Of a DNA stretch of 64,000 nucleotides, positions 53,560 to 64,000 are shown piece by piece. The notes beneath the pieces are model-generated. The model did not search any database. It was not told the DNA's origin and saw only the letters and a program-made list of their open reading frames with translations. Location of the stretch: the NCBI GenBank assembly GCA_019915135.1, contig JAHLMK010000001.1, positions 4,340,001 to 4,404,000 on the forward strand. The letters are read 5' to 3'. The position numbers were made by a program, and so were the translations under genes. Source of the DNA: Strobilurus pachycystidiatus. Its lineage: Eukaryota; Basidiomycota; Agaricomycetes; Agaricales; Physalacriaceae. Position 1 is the first letter of the stretch. Each line of letters begins with the position of its first letter.

Positions 53560-56500
53560 TCACCGCTTGCCCTTGACCTTGCCGTTGGTCTGCGTTTTGG
53601 GTTTAGACTTGCCATTCGTCTTCGATTTCTTCGGTCGGTCAGAATCTGACTCATCATTCTTGCCACCTCCCTCGGCCTTCTTCATATCAGCTGTGTAGCG
53701 TGTCAGTCGCTAAATATAACGAAGGTTCCAGATACACTCACAGCGAGCGGCTTTTCGTTCGAGTTCATCCCAGTCATCGCCTACAGGGTAATTAGTCCTA
53801 CTGACAAACCAAATCAATCCAGAAAGACTCTTACCCTCTTCGTCTTCAGATCCCGAAGCTGACGCGCTCTCGTCGTCGTCACTGGCGTCAGAGAAAGCGC
53901 TAGCACTGTCATCGTCGTCTTCGTCCTCGAAATCGACCTCAGATGCAGCAAAATCGGATTCAGACTGTCCATCATCTGATGGATCGCTCTGTGTCCGGGG
54001 CCTCAGAATCAGCAGCTTCACGCGAAGACGGCGGACCACTTACCACAACTCCATCAGCGGTGCGCAAGAAAGTCCATCCACCACCTATGAAGAACTCATG
54101 GGGACTCTCATTGATGTGCTTCATGATCGGACCCCAGTTCAAGTTGACAGGACTTTCCGCCATCGGAATGTCCACAGAACTAGGTGATTCCGCATGTTAG
54201 TATTGAGTGACAGAAAACAGAACCGGGCACGCACTCTAGCCAGTTCTTCACGTCGTCCATCTGCGTACTCGAGATGGAGTTCACATGCAGTGGCGTCTTG
54301 TTGAAATCCTTGAAGATAAGGACCAAATCAAACTGCCTCAATCCATATTGGACACGTTCTAGGGACGCGATTTCGATCTCGCTGAGGGTAACGACGAGGA
54401 AGGGTGGGTCGGTAAGATGTACCAAACAGTCTGTCGTTGGTTGCAACCGCACGCCAGTTCGGAATGGCACACCCTCGAACGATAGCTCCCGGAAAGGAAT
54501 ATCAAGGTCTAAGGTTTCATCGAGCTGTGTAAGAGTGAGCACAGCCAGCCCACAAGATTGCTACTTGATTCTCTCTTACCGAATTGGACGCAGCTTCAGC
54601 TATCTTTTCAGAAAATGCCTTGATCTCCTTGTTCAGCATCTGGCGGCGCTTGCGTTCCTGCTGTTCCATTTCGATTTCGTCCTCATCGCCATAACGATGC
54701 TTTCTCTTGCGGTTACCAGTTTCATCGAATTGCACGTCCGAAGCCTCTCGGAAGAATTGAACGTCCTTGAGACAACTATGAGGCTCAGTTCAAGGCGATA
54801 GATGGTCACTCACAGATGCTTTCTTCTTCCCTATCATGATTGGCGCTCTCAGGTTGATATGCACGATGACCAAAAGTTCGTGATCGCAAGGTTGGAAGAA
54901 GAGATGCTTGATGTTGCTGAACAGTATATCTAAGACAGCACATCAATACCAATCTCAGAAGGGAGCTGGCTTTCAACGTACCGACTCTCTGTGAGCTAAC
55001 AGGTGACTGGTATCTGATACCGTTCTGGTGAATCTCGACTTCGCCAGGTAAGCGTTTACCATCAAGCGCAGGGCGAATGAATGCGTCGGCCATTCTGATC
55101 GGTCGCCTGCCCTTTAGCTCGACAAGGTTATCCTGGTCAACAACGTCCGCCATCTCCTTCTTTTGTTGTTCGCGCTTATTGGCCTCCTTCTTCAGCTCCG
55201 TGATTCCTTTGAAAACCGTGTCAAAGCGGTGTCCATCAGTCGAACGATACGATACAGAGCGGATAAATGTGGCGTCTGGATCTTCGAAAGGCTGTCATAG
55301 TAGTCAGCAGCTGTAACATTACATGGCACAGTACAAAGCACGAACAGTATCCTCCTTCTTGCCCACGAGTTGTCCCGGTGTTTGAAAGTTGATACGAAGG
55401 TACGTGAATTCGTCTTCGTCATTCTTGCTCGCATTCTTGATCGTATTGATGTGGAACGGAACCGCAAAACCGTGGATGGGCAGAATGACAGATTGCGCTT
55501 TGCGGTCAACGTAGATCTACAGTATCGTGTGAGAAGAAATTCTTGCAATGAGAGGTGGACATACACGAAGTCGTTCGACTTCCGGTGGGAGAGCTGCCTC
55601 GCCCTTGTAACTCTGGAATTTCTTCCACCCTTTACCTTCCTTTCCGTTGGTTGCACCACCCTCTTCCGAGTATTTAGCAAGACCCTCCTGCTGGATTTTC
55701 TCGTGCAGTTCTCGTTGATGCTCTCGCAATTTGGTCAGTGCAGTCTGATGAACCTCATCCTGCGTGCGTCGGGTCTGATTGCGAAGGACTTTGCCTGCAA
55801 CTGTCTTCTTCCCTGGGGTACCGTTGGCCTTTGGCTGCACAGGAGGTTTACGTTCCTTCTTGGGCTTCTCATCAGCACTCTGGCTGTCCAAGAAGAAGAG
55901 CGTGTCCTTCGAACTCTTGACCCCGTCGGTCAGAAGCTCCGATTCTTTGTCTCCGACTTTGATGGTATCGGCAAGATGCAAGGCGTACCTTGGAAAGTCA
56001 GGTTCAACCTGAAGAAATCACGTATGTAAGCTTACTTGGATCCATTACTATCCACTAGATCTGTGAAGCCCAAACCCAAAATAACGACCATGTCCTTGCG
56101 AAGTTTTCGGGAGTTCTTGCCCGACAGCAAGTACGAGGAATCTCGGAACTCGATACCGGTCTAATGAATGGAGGAGTCAGGATATGCAAGCACTGGACGA
56201 GCTGAGATAAGTCACTGACCCCGAACCCGCAATTTTTCACAAAGTTCTTTTCCAGCTCGGGTTTATGTTCTGCGACGTAGGACAGAGCATGCTGGTAAAC
56301 GTCGCGTATAGAGACGCCGTCCTTGATGTAGGACACCATCTCGGCCTGCAGAGCAAGCAGCAAGTTGTACTGCTCCTCTTGGCTCTAAGAAGTATTGGTC
56401 ATCGGCTTGCAAAAGGATGGATGACAACACACCGGTGTCGGATCTACGATAAAGGTACGAGCAACATTCGAAGAATACGACTTGTAGCGCAGCCCGAATG

Positions 56501-57671
56501 CGACAAGCAGAACGCCTTTGTGAGAAATGTTGTCATCGGATGATTCACCAGTGTACCGCAAGTCATATCCACTCTTGGTCGATTTGGAGATAATGATGGG
56601 AGCATAAGAAAATTCGACGACTGCCCAATCACTCTGGCGGAATTGGTAAGCAACCATCAAAGAATCGAGTATGGAGCGCACCTCTGAAAGCTTTTTCCCC
56701 TTGTAGTGATCCCACACCTTCATATCAGGGCCCTTCGCCGATGACCCATCACCAGAGCCGAGTCGCGCTTCAATTTGTTGCGCCAATGAGTCGTGTGATA
56801 TCTTGGTTTCCCGGTCAAGGATGGTCTCCAATTTCGTGGCAACATAGTGTCTCAGTAAAGTCGATGTTAAGTTCGACGCGGTTCGAGTTGCTTTCTGTCA
56901 AACAGTCAGTAGTGCGGATAGGGAGTGGGAAACGCGAACGCAACGAGTTCTTCGCCATCTTTGACAGCCATAAAGGAGGAGACGGCAGGTGACATATCGG
57001 CAAGTTCTGGCTTGCTGCTTGCTGCTTTCAGGGCGTCTCCCCATTCCTTTACGACCTTTCCTGTGTGGGTCTCCTTCAACATTGTTCCTACTCGTTTGTG
57101 CGAGAGATAGAGTTCGGCGAATTTTGGCAGTGCATCGTTGGCTGGCTCCTTGCCCTTGGCTTGCGGGAATATTTTCACGGGAACTGTCGCATTGGGATCC
57201 TGCACCTGCGACAGATACTTGGCTGTGATGCAACAATGGTCAGAAAGGAACGCTTTGGAGAAGACGGCGCGCACCTTTAGACGCCGAGCACAGGATCGAT
57301 ATTTGCTCCTTCTCGAAGAGTATGAAGGTTGACGGAAACTCGTATCCAAGAAGCCATTGCTGTTATGTGTGCGCGTCAGCGGCTATTGCACACCAGCGCC
57401 ACAGGATTTAGGCAAAGGCAGACTCACCTGAAAGCAAGTGCCCTTCTTCATTGGCTCATCTTCGGCTCCCGGGTCCCCGGAGGCAAGCAGGAGTGCGTCA
57501 CAGTCTTCCACTGCCGCGAATTCGTTGTCTGAGGTCGCGTCCTAAGCAGAGGAGAGTCGTGCCTCAGAATCACAAAATGTGCAAGGAGTTTGAAATGGTA
57601 TTTACATTCCAGCCGTCGAGTATCCGCTTCAATCGGGCTTGAAATGTCGATTTGTTGAGCTCGACAAGCAT
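53560..57671 (-). CDS. SPT16: FACT histone chaperone subunit SPT16
   Basis: Starts [20 protein letters not shown] at 57671. The N-terminal aminopeptidase-like (pita-bread) domain shows [55 protein letters not shown] and [16 protein letters not shown]. The dimerisation and middle domains follow ([77 protein letters not shown]). The segment [20 protein letters not shown] is a family hallmark. The tail is very acidic ([18 protein letters not shown]) then basic ([17 protein letters not shown]). SPT16 pairs with Pob3/SSRP1 to reorganise nucleosomes during transcription and replication. More than fifteen short introns. The catalytic residues of aminopeptidases are expected to be absent, as in other Spt16. 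Confidence 0.95.
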
Positions 57672-57852
57672 TTTTGAGGGAAGGGCGGAAGGAGATGGTT
57701 GTGGTCAAGAGTCAAGGTGTTGCGCGCTCCGAAGGCGCGAATGGCTGATGGCGGACTTCGAATTTGTCTTCGTCACATACACATGATTCATGTCACCGTA
57801 GTGGCGAGGCACTGAATTAGTTCAATTACAGTCTGAGACTCTGAGTTATTCA

Positions 57853-58887
57853 TTAGTTCTTCAGGTCAACAACGTAGGGTAGTTTATCTATGGGATATGC
57901 TGCATTCACAGAAACGCGTTGTGGCCACGTTTCACTGACTGTTACTCCCGCAGCTTCGTGTATGTGGCCGAAGACATGAAGTCGACAAGCATTAAGGGAG
58001 CTTAATTGGCTTGATAGTGCTTCACAACCAGCGGATTTCCCTCTACGGGTCTTGTCCAGCGTTCCAAGTGGGGGTGTGTGCGTTATCAGTATCTCCGTGT
58101 CCTCCGGGATGGCGTCGCTGATCGCTGCGAACCTTGTCGGCCAAAGATGTTCAAGAAGAAGTAGAGGACACCAATTCTCACCTTTGGCACTGACCGGACT
58201 ATTGTACTGGAAGGAGCCAGTGTACTTATATACCGGAGAAGACTGGGCGTATGATGGGCGAACGTTCAAGCTGGAGATGAAGTTACTTACCGGAGATCCA
58301 TAGATGATCCACCTTTTCCCATTCGGTAGCTCAATAGTGGCGGCCTCATGTTGTAGGTAGTGCAGTCCGGAATCCAGTAGTTTCTGGCTACGAAGATAGG
58401 CTAACACCTCGTCTCTTTCCTAGAGCTTTCTCAGAAAAGAAAAAAGACAATGACAGCGTGTAGACCTACACTGGCGTAATCAGACGGAACGGATGGATCC
58501 AAAAACATCTGGCATTGAAAATTCTTCAGCAAGAAGGAAGACTATAGCTGTTCTTACATCGTGATTTCCTGCTATGACTCTACATTCCATGAATCATCGT
58601 GGTGACGAACAAGCACAGCAGACATACAGTTTGACTGGGTGCGGGCATTCTTGAATCCAGCTGATAGTATCGCGCACCTCACCAGGCGTTCCCCAAGCAG
58701 TCAAATCGCCGGCGTGAATGAGAACGTCACCCATTGGAAGAGACTTGGGTGTTCGAGAATGAGTATCCGATAAACATACAAACCGTGTCCACTGTGATCC
58801 TGGATGACATGGAGGTTCCTCTGGGGGAGGATATACGTGGCAAGAAGTATCATCCAGACGAGACATGGAAGAAGAAGTGTTGTTCAT
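57853..58887 (-). CDS. Metallophosphoesterase, MPPED/239FB type
   Basis: Starts MNNTSSSMSRLDDTSCHVYP at 58887 (a second Met at residue 8 is possible). Metal-binding blocks in order: RFVCLSDTHSRTPK (D, H), DVLIHAGDLTAWGTPGEV (D), VIAGNHD (N, H), ILITHTPPLGTLDKTRRGKS (H) and RLHVFGHIHEAAGV (H-x-H). All ligands of a calcineurin-like phosphoesterase are present. The family includes MPPED1/2, cyclic-nucleotide phosphodiesterase-like enzymes with weak activity. Introns: after the GNHD block, after ...SDYAS and in the YGSP block; the last (48 nt) is stopless and a multiple of three. About 290 residues, cytosolic. Confidence 0.9.
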
Positions 58888-59135
58888 CCTTTGCTAGTAG
58901 AGAGTCAAATTCAAGTCAGGTTCCAGACGTCGATGTCACGGCATGTGTCACAAGCACAGGAATCTTCGGGCGGTGCATGTGTTACATAGCGGAGATAGAG
59001 TTAAGTCGTTAACCTTGTTAGTCTGCCTCGCGCCCCGCTCACCAGCGTTACGACTGTTCGTCTCCGTCAATGAAACACCGTTTCGATGACGCAGGAGTAC
59101 ATAAAGACACTCATTACATTTCCGTTCGGATTGAT
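58888..59135. other. Short intergenic stretch
   Basis: Promoter of the metallophosphoesterase gene and 3' end of the dioxygenase gene. No gene is seen. Confidence 0.35.
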
Positions 59136-60371
59136 TTACAGGCCAAACGCCACAGTGGGTATACCGTAGAGGGAATTCAAGACCTTAACTTCACCTGTCT
59201 CTGCGGCTCCGGCCGCAACATACAGCGGTACAAAGTGCTCCTCACGCGGGTTCGCAGATCTAAACCCAGCATGTTGTGTGAGGGCAAACATCGCCTCCCT
59301 CCGCGCCTCAGCCTGCGAACGGATAGCATGAGCGTCTTGAGGAGAAAGAAAAAAGATACACGAGTTTACCTCAGGGACAGTAACTGCATTGAGGATGGCC
59401 TTGTCAAAATCTTTGACGACAGGTTTCGCAGATTCGGGAACAAATGAAGAGCGATCGCGCAGGTTGTGTATCGGGAGCCCACCAGAAAGCACGAGGATTC
59501 CTTCCTCCCTATCCGGACATTAATACACCCTTTGTGTTGGATTGGGTTGTTTGATCTTACCTGAGTGCGGCGACGGACTTTCCAAGCTTCCAGTTGTCCT
59601 CAGGCTTCAAGCTCGAGTCTATCGCGACCTGAACGACGGGAATGTCCTTCAACTCTTCCCCAAACATTAGCCTGAATGGCACGAAAACTCCGTGATCCAG
59701 ACCAGGCCCTGAGAAGCCGCGCCCGTCTCGGCCTCTTGCTTCCAGCTTCGTCGATGTGCGTGCTAGATATCCAGCCTACAACAATATGTAAGTCTGACGA
59801 TGACACAAGATACCGGAGCGCAACCCACATCTCTGAGCAACTGAACGACACGTTGCGAAACCCCTGCGTCGCCCTTTGACTTGAACTTGAGCTTGTACAG
59901 CTCAGGCGCGAACCCATAATAATCATACAAGAGAGGATTCTCGTCGCCGTAGTCCGAGACCAATCGCTCCCCGAGAGTCTCCCAATGCGCGCTGAACACC
60001 ACAATGGCCTTGGGTTGGTACTTGCGCAACAGCGCCGGTCCGAAATCTTTCAAGAAGGTCGCCAGTGGGCCTTTTGGTCCGTGCCATTCTCCGAAGCCCC
60101 CGGCCGCGAGCGCGTCACTCTCCGCGAACGCGAGCATCGGGCTGCCGTGGGCGAAGAAGAACGACGGTATCTTGTCGGGGGTAGAGGGGAGTGATTCCAG
60201 CGCATCGCGCCATTGAGCCTGATTGGAGGGGAGGGTGCCGTTCGCTGACATAGTGTAGGAAGAAGAGGTCAAGTTCGCTGAGGATATTGCGGCTTTACGC
60301 AGGCGGGGGAAAAGGAAGATGGCTGATAGCAGAGACAGGATGAAACAGGTTATTTGTAGCTTCGTGGGCAT
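59136..60371 (-). CDS. Extradiol ring-cleavage dioxygenase, LigB/DODA type
   Basis: From M at 60371: MPTKLQITCFILSLLSAIFL, a hydrophobic N-terminal anchor or signal, then an internal start possibility MSANGTLPSNQAQW near 60251. Catalytic blocks of the class III dioxygenase family are all seen: PSFFFAHGSPML, KAIVVFSAHWETLG, GPGLDHGVFVPFRLMFG and LVLSGGLPIHNLRD, so the metal and acid-base histidines are kept. It ends LNSLYGIPTVAFGL. Relatives include DOPA 4,5-dioxygenase (betalain synthesis, known from the fly agaric) and uncharacterised dioxygenases. Introns follow ...LLRD and ...VAALR. In-frame sequence before DAHAIRSQ (59357-59390 region) could be exon or a 34-nt intron; the frame favours exon. 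Confidence 0.88.
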
Positions 60372-61267
60372 GAGATCATGGTGTTCAATGTCAGGGGAAC
60401 CCAGCCTGTTTTGTATGGGCGTTCGAGCGAAGGTGCGGGTTGCCTTACTAAGATTGACGTGAGGATGATTACGAGGCTTAGTGTACGGGCGGATGGTGAC
60501 AGTTCTAGTGTTCGTAACCTCAGTTGCCGATTATTGGATTGTGTTGGGGGAGACTGCGAAACCGACCGAGCAAGTAGCCTGCAATCGGTGTCAAAACTTG
60601 AAGTAGCTCTTGAAGCTGATCAAACGATTGATGGGATCGGGCCGCGCATCCGACCGCGCCACAGAGCTCACCCGGGTCCACGAGGTCTCACTTCAACGTT
60701 CTTCAACGACAAGAAGACCTTCGCCAAGTCGAAAACCATGTGCTTTCATTGCGTCTTCTCCCTGACACACATGATTCAAGCCAGATGAAGGCGCACGACG
60801 TGTGATTACCTGGCTTATCGATGTGGCGTCTACATCTGAGTCCACACTGACTCAACAACTCATGATCAACAGTAGGGGCAAATCACACCAGATCCACAAC
60901 AACAGCGAGGTTGCTGTTATACTACCGCAGTACCCCTCCATGTGTGAAGCTTGGTTGCAGGTACACATGATGGACGTTTCGAGCTCCCGAATCATGGTCC
61001 GTTCTACAAGTAGATAAGTTTCAGGGCAATCCAAAGCGCCATAGCGTCGAAGAGTGACGCGATTGCTCTCACAGATGGCAAGCAACACATATATCAGATG
61101 CGTGGATGACGAAAGAGAGTCAGGAGTTTGAATATCGAGCCCTTTCGACAAGTGCGCCACTGCAGCTGGCAAATACTGAAGTACTAATCGGTCGGTGCAC
61201 GATTAGGTTCGTAGCGTCATGATATTAAGTGTACAAGTTGGTTGCGGTACAAATGTTATACATAAGT
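60372..61267. other. Gene-poor region with a dispersed repeat relic
   Basis: Promoter of the dioxygenase gene, then non-coding sequence. The part 60738-60840 resembles 6919-7023. No gene supported. Confidence 0.45.
60738..60840 (+). repeat. Dispersed repeat relic, copy 2 (partner 6919-7023)
   Basis: Shares with 6919-7023 the sequence order ATGTGCT..., CTGACACAC, CAAGCCAGATGAAGGCGCAC and ATCGATGTG...CTGAG, same orientation. No coding capacity. Confidence 0.45.
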
Positions 61268-61675
61268 TTACTTGGATCCAAGGCCAACGGCATCCTTAGC
61301 GCTCTCGAGCACGGATTTCTGGGGCAACGTAAGAAGACCGATATCGAAGAGGAATGGAATGTTGCATACCGAGTTCTCGTTGGAGTTGCTGCTGACAGAG
61401 TCGCCGACTTTCTGGCCGGTGGACTTCTGGCTCTGATGAAGAGGTCAGCAAAGATGATGGAGGTAAGTACTGTGGAAGACGGACCTCAGGTTGGAGGGAG
61501 GAAGTGGCGCTGTCGGCATTGCCTGTGACGGTGTCGCCGACCTTCTCGACGGTAGACTTCTCAGAGTCGGGCTGGTGACTAGGGTAAGCGGCGCAAGATC
61601 TATCGACAAATGCTGACAAACCTTCAAGGCACTGCCGGCCTTATCAGTGAATGACTGGCGACCGGTGTCTGACAT
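61268..61675 (-). CDS. HSP12: Small heat-shock/stress protein, HSP12/Hsp9 family
   Basis: Four exons give 84 residues: MSDTGRQSFTDKAGSALK, PDSEKSTVEKVGDTVTGNAD..., SQKSTGQKVGDSVSSNSNEN and KSVLESAKDAVGLGSK. MSDxGRQ-F-DKA at the N-terminus and the KST-KVGD-V repeats are hallmarks of HSP12 (yeast) and Hsp9 (fission yeast). These proteins are unfolded in solution and fold as amphipathic helices on membranes under stress. Each middle exon codes one copy of the 20-29 residue repeat. A TATAAAG at 61766-61760 lies about 85 nt upstream of the ATG, consistent with strong stress induction. Confidence 0.92.
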
Positions 61676-62194
61676 GGTGAAGATTGGTTGTTAAGGTGGG
61701 TAAGGTTGGTGAAGAGGGTTGTGGATGGATTGCTGGATCGATACAGCGCAGAACCAGCGCTTTATACGCGGAACGGAGGTCGCGTCATGGCGCCCGTGAT
61801 TGCAGGCGCGTCATTGCATCGCGTCGTCGGTGACGTGTTGCGTGATGCATGGTGCACTGATGCATGATGCTGCTCCAGGATGGCGTCCGGCAATAGCTCT
61901 CCGAGAACTATCAATCCATCGCATCCATCGATGCCGATCGTGCCAAACGCGTTACCAAAGTAAGAGTCGCGAGGAGAGCGACGCGTCGGTCCGAAATGCA
62001 CTGATGACAGGCCCAGTAATCCAAGGATGATATTCAAGTGCCCGATGGATATGCAACGATCTCAAAGTTGATTACACGAAGACAGGGATATTACAGAATA
62101 ACACGCGACGTAGAGGTACTAACGACTACTCAAAACGAACGGACAGGTGATTATACTTAGAAGAACAATATACTTTACAACCTTACAGGGATCA
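61676..62194. other. HSP12 promoter and 3' region of the last gene
   Basis: Contains the TATA box at 61760-61766. An imperfect repeat of GTGATGCATGGTGCACTGATGC type is at 61847-61868. No gene is seen. Confidence 0.45.
61760..61766 (-). promoter_or_regulatory. HSP12: HSP12 TATA box candidate
   Basis: TATAAAG on the minus strand, 85 nt before the ATG at 61675, matching the layout of TATA-driven stress genes. Confidence 0.55.
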
Positions 62195-63664
62195 TTATAC
62201 AATGCCCGGGGATTTGGGAGGACAGCTCATATCATGAAGCGCATAATCCTCCTGGTCAGAGTCCGTGTGTCTATTGATGGTAATCTGAACTTCGGTCTGT
62301 GCTTCCATCCCCACCGTGTTCACACCAGACATGCTGGCTCGCCTGACCTGGCTGATGTTCTGAGTATGGAGGCTCATCGTGTTGCTGGGAGAGCTTCCAT
62401 GCGTGATGTCCAGTCCGACTCGTACGCTACAAGCGGATCAGCGTACTTGAAGAGGCAAAGAGGGAGACATCGCACATAATGAGCAGCGGTGTCATAGTCT
62501 GGAAAGGAGAGATCAGATCCTCATCATCGGGAGGCGAATGTCAGACTTACTGCCAGCTGAACAACACTATCAACCGCAGCAAAAGTGGCCACGTTATTTG
62601 AAAGATAGAGGATAACGGTAATCAAAGTCGCCACAGCAAAGATGGTTCCGGATTCCACCATAGTTAGTATAACTCCGAGGTATTTATGACCGCCTGAGAT
62701 CGTCATAAAACGCACTCGGCGGCCGACCAGCCACAACCGGAGAGCGATGAGTGCAGTGCAACCGATGTTGACCGTAAGGTCCAAGGTCCAGTTGACGAGC
62801 GCCCAATCGCGGAGCACCTTGTCGAACACAGATAGTCCAGGTTTAGCACCACGGGCCTCAGCAACAAACCCAGCCGCTGTACAATATGTCAGATGTATCC
62901 CATTGCGTCTTAAAGTCACAATCACCGGTATGCATGAGCTCAAGGCCAAGCTAATGTAAGACGTCATATCGTGCTACTATCACCCAAGCTAAGCAGATTC
63001 AACTTACGAAGGGCCCCGCTACAAGCCAGCTCTTGTCATAGACGACCCAAAGACGCCATATCTGGAGCGAAGTATGTCAGATCAAATATCTGAACATATG
63101 TTGGACTCACGAGTATGAGATCTTGGGCGAACACCTAGTACGACGTCAGGTTCCATGAACGAACGTACAAGAGCAGGTACTCACGTTCAAACTGTACAAA
63201 ACCAGCTTGGTATTCGGCAGCGGCTTGTGTTGTTCGGCAAAATACTCTGATGCAGTGCCAGGTGGAGCCCAAATGAACGCCTCCAACAGTTGTCTGAGGA
63301 CCAGAGATACGTGTGCTGTCGAAAGCACGAATAGAAGAACTGACACCGCAGCCAAGGCTCTGTTGTAAAAATTCAACGACCAGTTGAAATACGTAGACGT
63401 ATAATGACTTCACCTTGAAATCTTTCCCCTTCTGCGTACCAACAATACATACAAGGCGGCGAGGAATACGATAAAGCTTCCCGTACATGTCAGACCGGGT
63501 CCAAGAGATGACGGAGACGGGACTCACTTCATGCCTAGATATCGGACCTACTTGTCAATCTCCGCCTGAAAAGAGGAAAAATCTGGCAACAGACCGTAGA
63601 GAAGGGTCTCTATCCAGATGCCAACAAGAAAGGTACGATCTAAAGGAACTGCCGCGGCTGCCAT
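62195..63664 (-). CDS. Multi-pass membrane protein of a basidiomycete family
   Basis: Starts MAAAAVPLDRTFLVGIWIET at 63664. Hydrophobic segments include FLVGIWIETLLYG, AVSVLLFVLSTAHVSLVLRQ, FAQDLILIWRLWVVYDKSWL, LDLTVNIGCTALIALRLWLV, YLGVILTMVESGTIFAVATL and TMTPLLIIVRVGLDI, about seven in all. The order IWIET-LLYG, STAHV, WRLWVVY, MVESG and TPLLIIVRVGL is shared by a large family of seven-helix proteins in Agaricomycetes of unknown role (receptor-like topology). The C-terminal tail is polar (NTMSLHTQNISQVRRASM, EVQITINRHTDSDQED). About ten short introns. The start context fits; the next 300 bases to the right look like promoter. Confidence 0.75.
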
Positions 63665-64000
63665 CGTCAACAAAGAGATCGTGAGGTGAAGAGAAAGTGT
63701 GCAATGTCCGAGGTGCCGCTCGCGCGCGCGCTCTTAAACGATGTTCTGAACAGTGCCGGCATATGCTCCGAGCTCTAGTCTCATCCACCTTCGCGACGAC
63801 AGGAAAAAGAACAAGGACCGTCCCAAAATGGGAAGAACAACAACGTTATGTCGAACATTCATGCACGGGATCGGAGACGGCATTTAATTTCAGAACACGA
63901 GAGCAGGCTTGAGGTTCGTTCCTGCGCCGACCCCAGGAGGGAGTAAACAGGGCTCCCATTAGGACAAGGGTCTGTATATAGACTAGGCTGGAGCAATGAC
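63665..64000. other. Right-edge region
   Basis: Promoter of the preceding minus-strand gene, with a (CG)n tract CGCGCGCGCG at about 63720-63730. No gene is seen before the window ends. Confidence 0.4.

Noticed and set aside
55370..56029. Open frame antisense to SPT16
   Set aside because: Covers well-conserved SPT16 exons on the other strand and shows no coherent protein features.

Overview
The window is nuclear DNA of a filamentous basidiomycete, most likely an Agaricomycete. Genes are dense and sit on both strands. Almost every gene is broken by introns of about 45-60 nt with GTRNGY donors and CTNAY branch points. The gene content (DUF6534-type membrane proteins, SMYD-like SET proteins, a NACHT-WD40 STAND protein, a three-segment HSP12-like protein) is typical of mushroom-forming fungi. 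I saw no rRNA, CRISPR array or intact transposase; one tRNA (Ala, AGC) is present. Exon structures come from reading splice signals and matching conserved protein families by eye. No search was run.

Layout. 0.7-10.7 kb: a tetraspanin, MBF1 (with a predicted 2-nt exon), a DUF6534-type membrane protein with very short exons, an orphan four-pass membrane protein, a 2-kb gene-poor gap and an FAD monooxygenase. 11-24.4 kb: gamma-tubulin, a type II membrane protein, the spliceosomal protein CWC15, a large FG nucleoporin (Nup1/Nup60 type) and the mitochondrial inner-membrane protein YME2. 24.4-36.5 kb: a perfect 22-bp palindrome, tRNA-Ala, a possible BTG/Tob-like protein, a 5'-nucleotidase-family phosphoesterase, a cis-CaaD-like tautomerase, a small membrane protein, a large acidic protein and the Pol III subunit RPC82. 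37-42.7 kb: two tandem SET-domain genes and the gluconeogenic enzyme PCK1.

43.9-53.3 kb is the accessory part. A NACHT protein with about 15 WD40 repeats (NLR-like, 1574 aa) lies between two direct copies of an alpha/beta-hydrolase locus. The left copy is broken; the right is nearly intact. The NLR changes from GC-rich to AT-rich codons partway through. This is the best candidate here for a fast-evolving recognition locus.

53.5-63.7 kb: the FACT subunit SPT16, an MPPED-type metallophosphoesterase, a LigB/DODA-type extradiol dioxygenase, an HSP12-like stress protein and a multi-pass membrane protein.

Most genes are housekeeping and need not act together. The strongest observations are the 2-nt MBF1 exon, the duplicated hydrolase flanking the NLR, and the SET pair in which one copy has lost the His of its NHSC motif.
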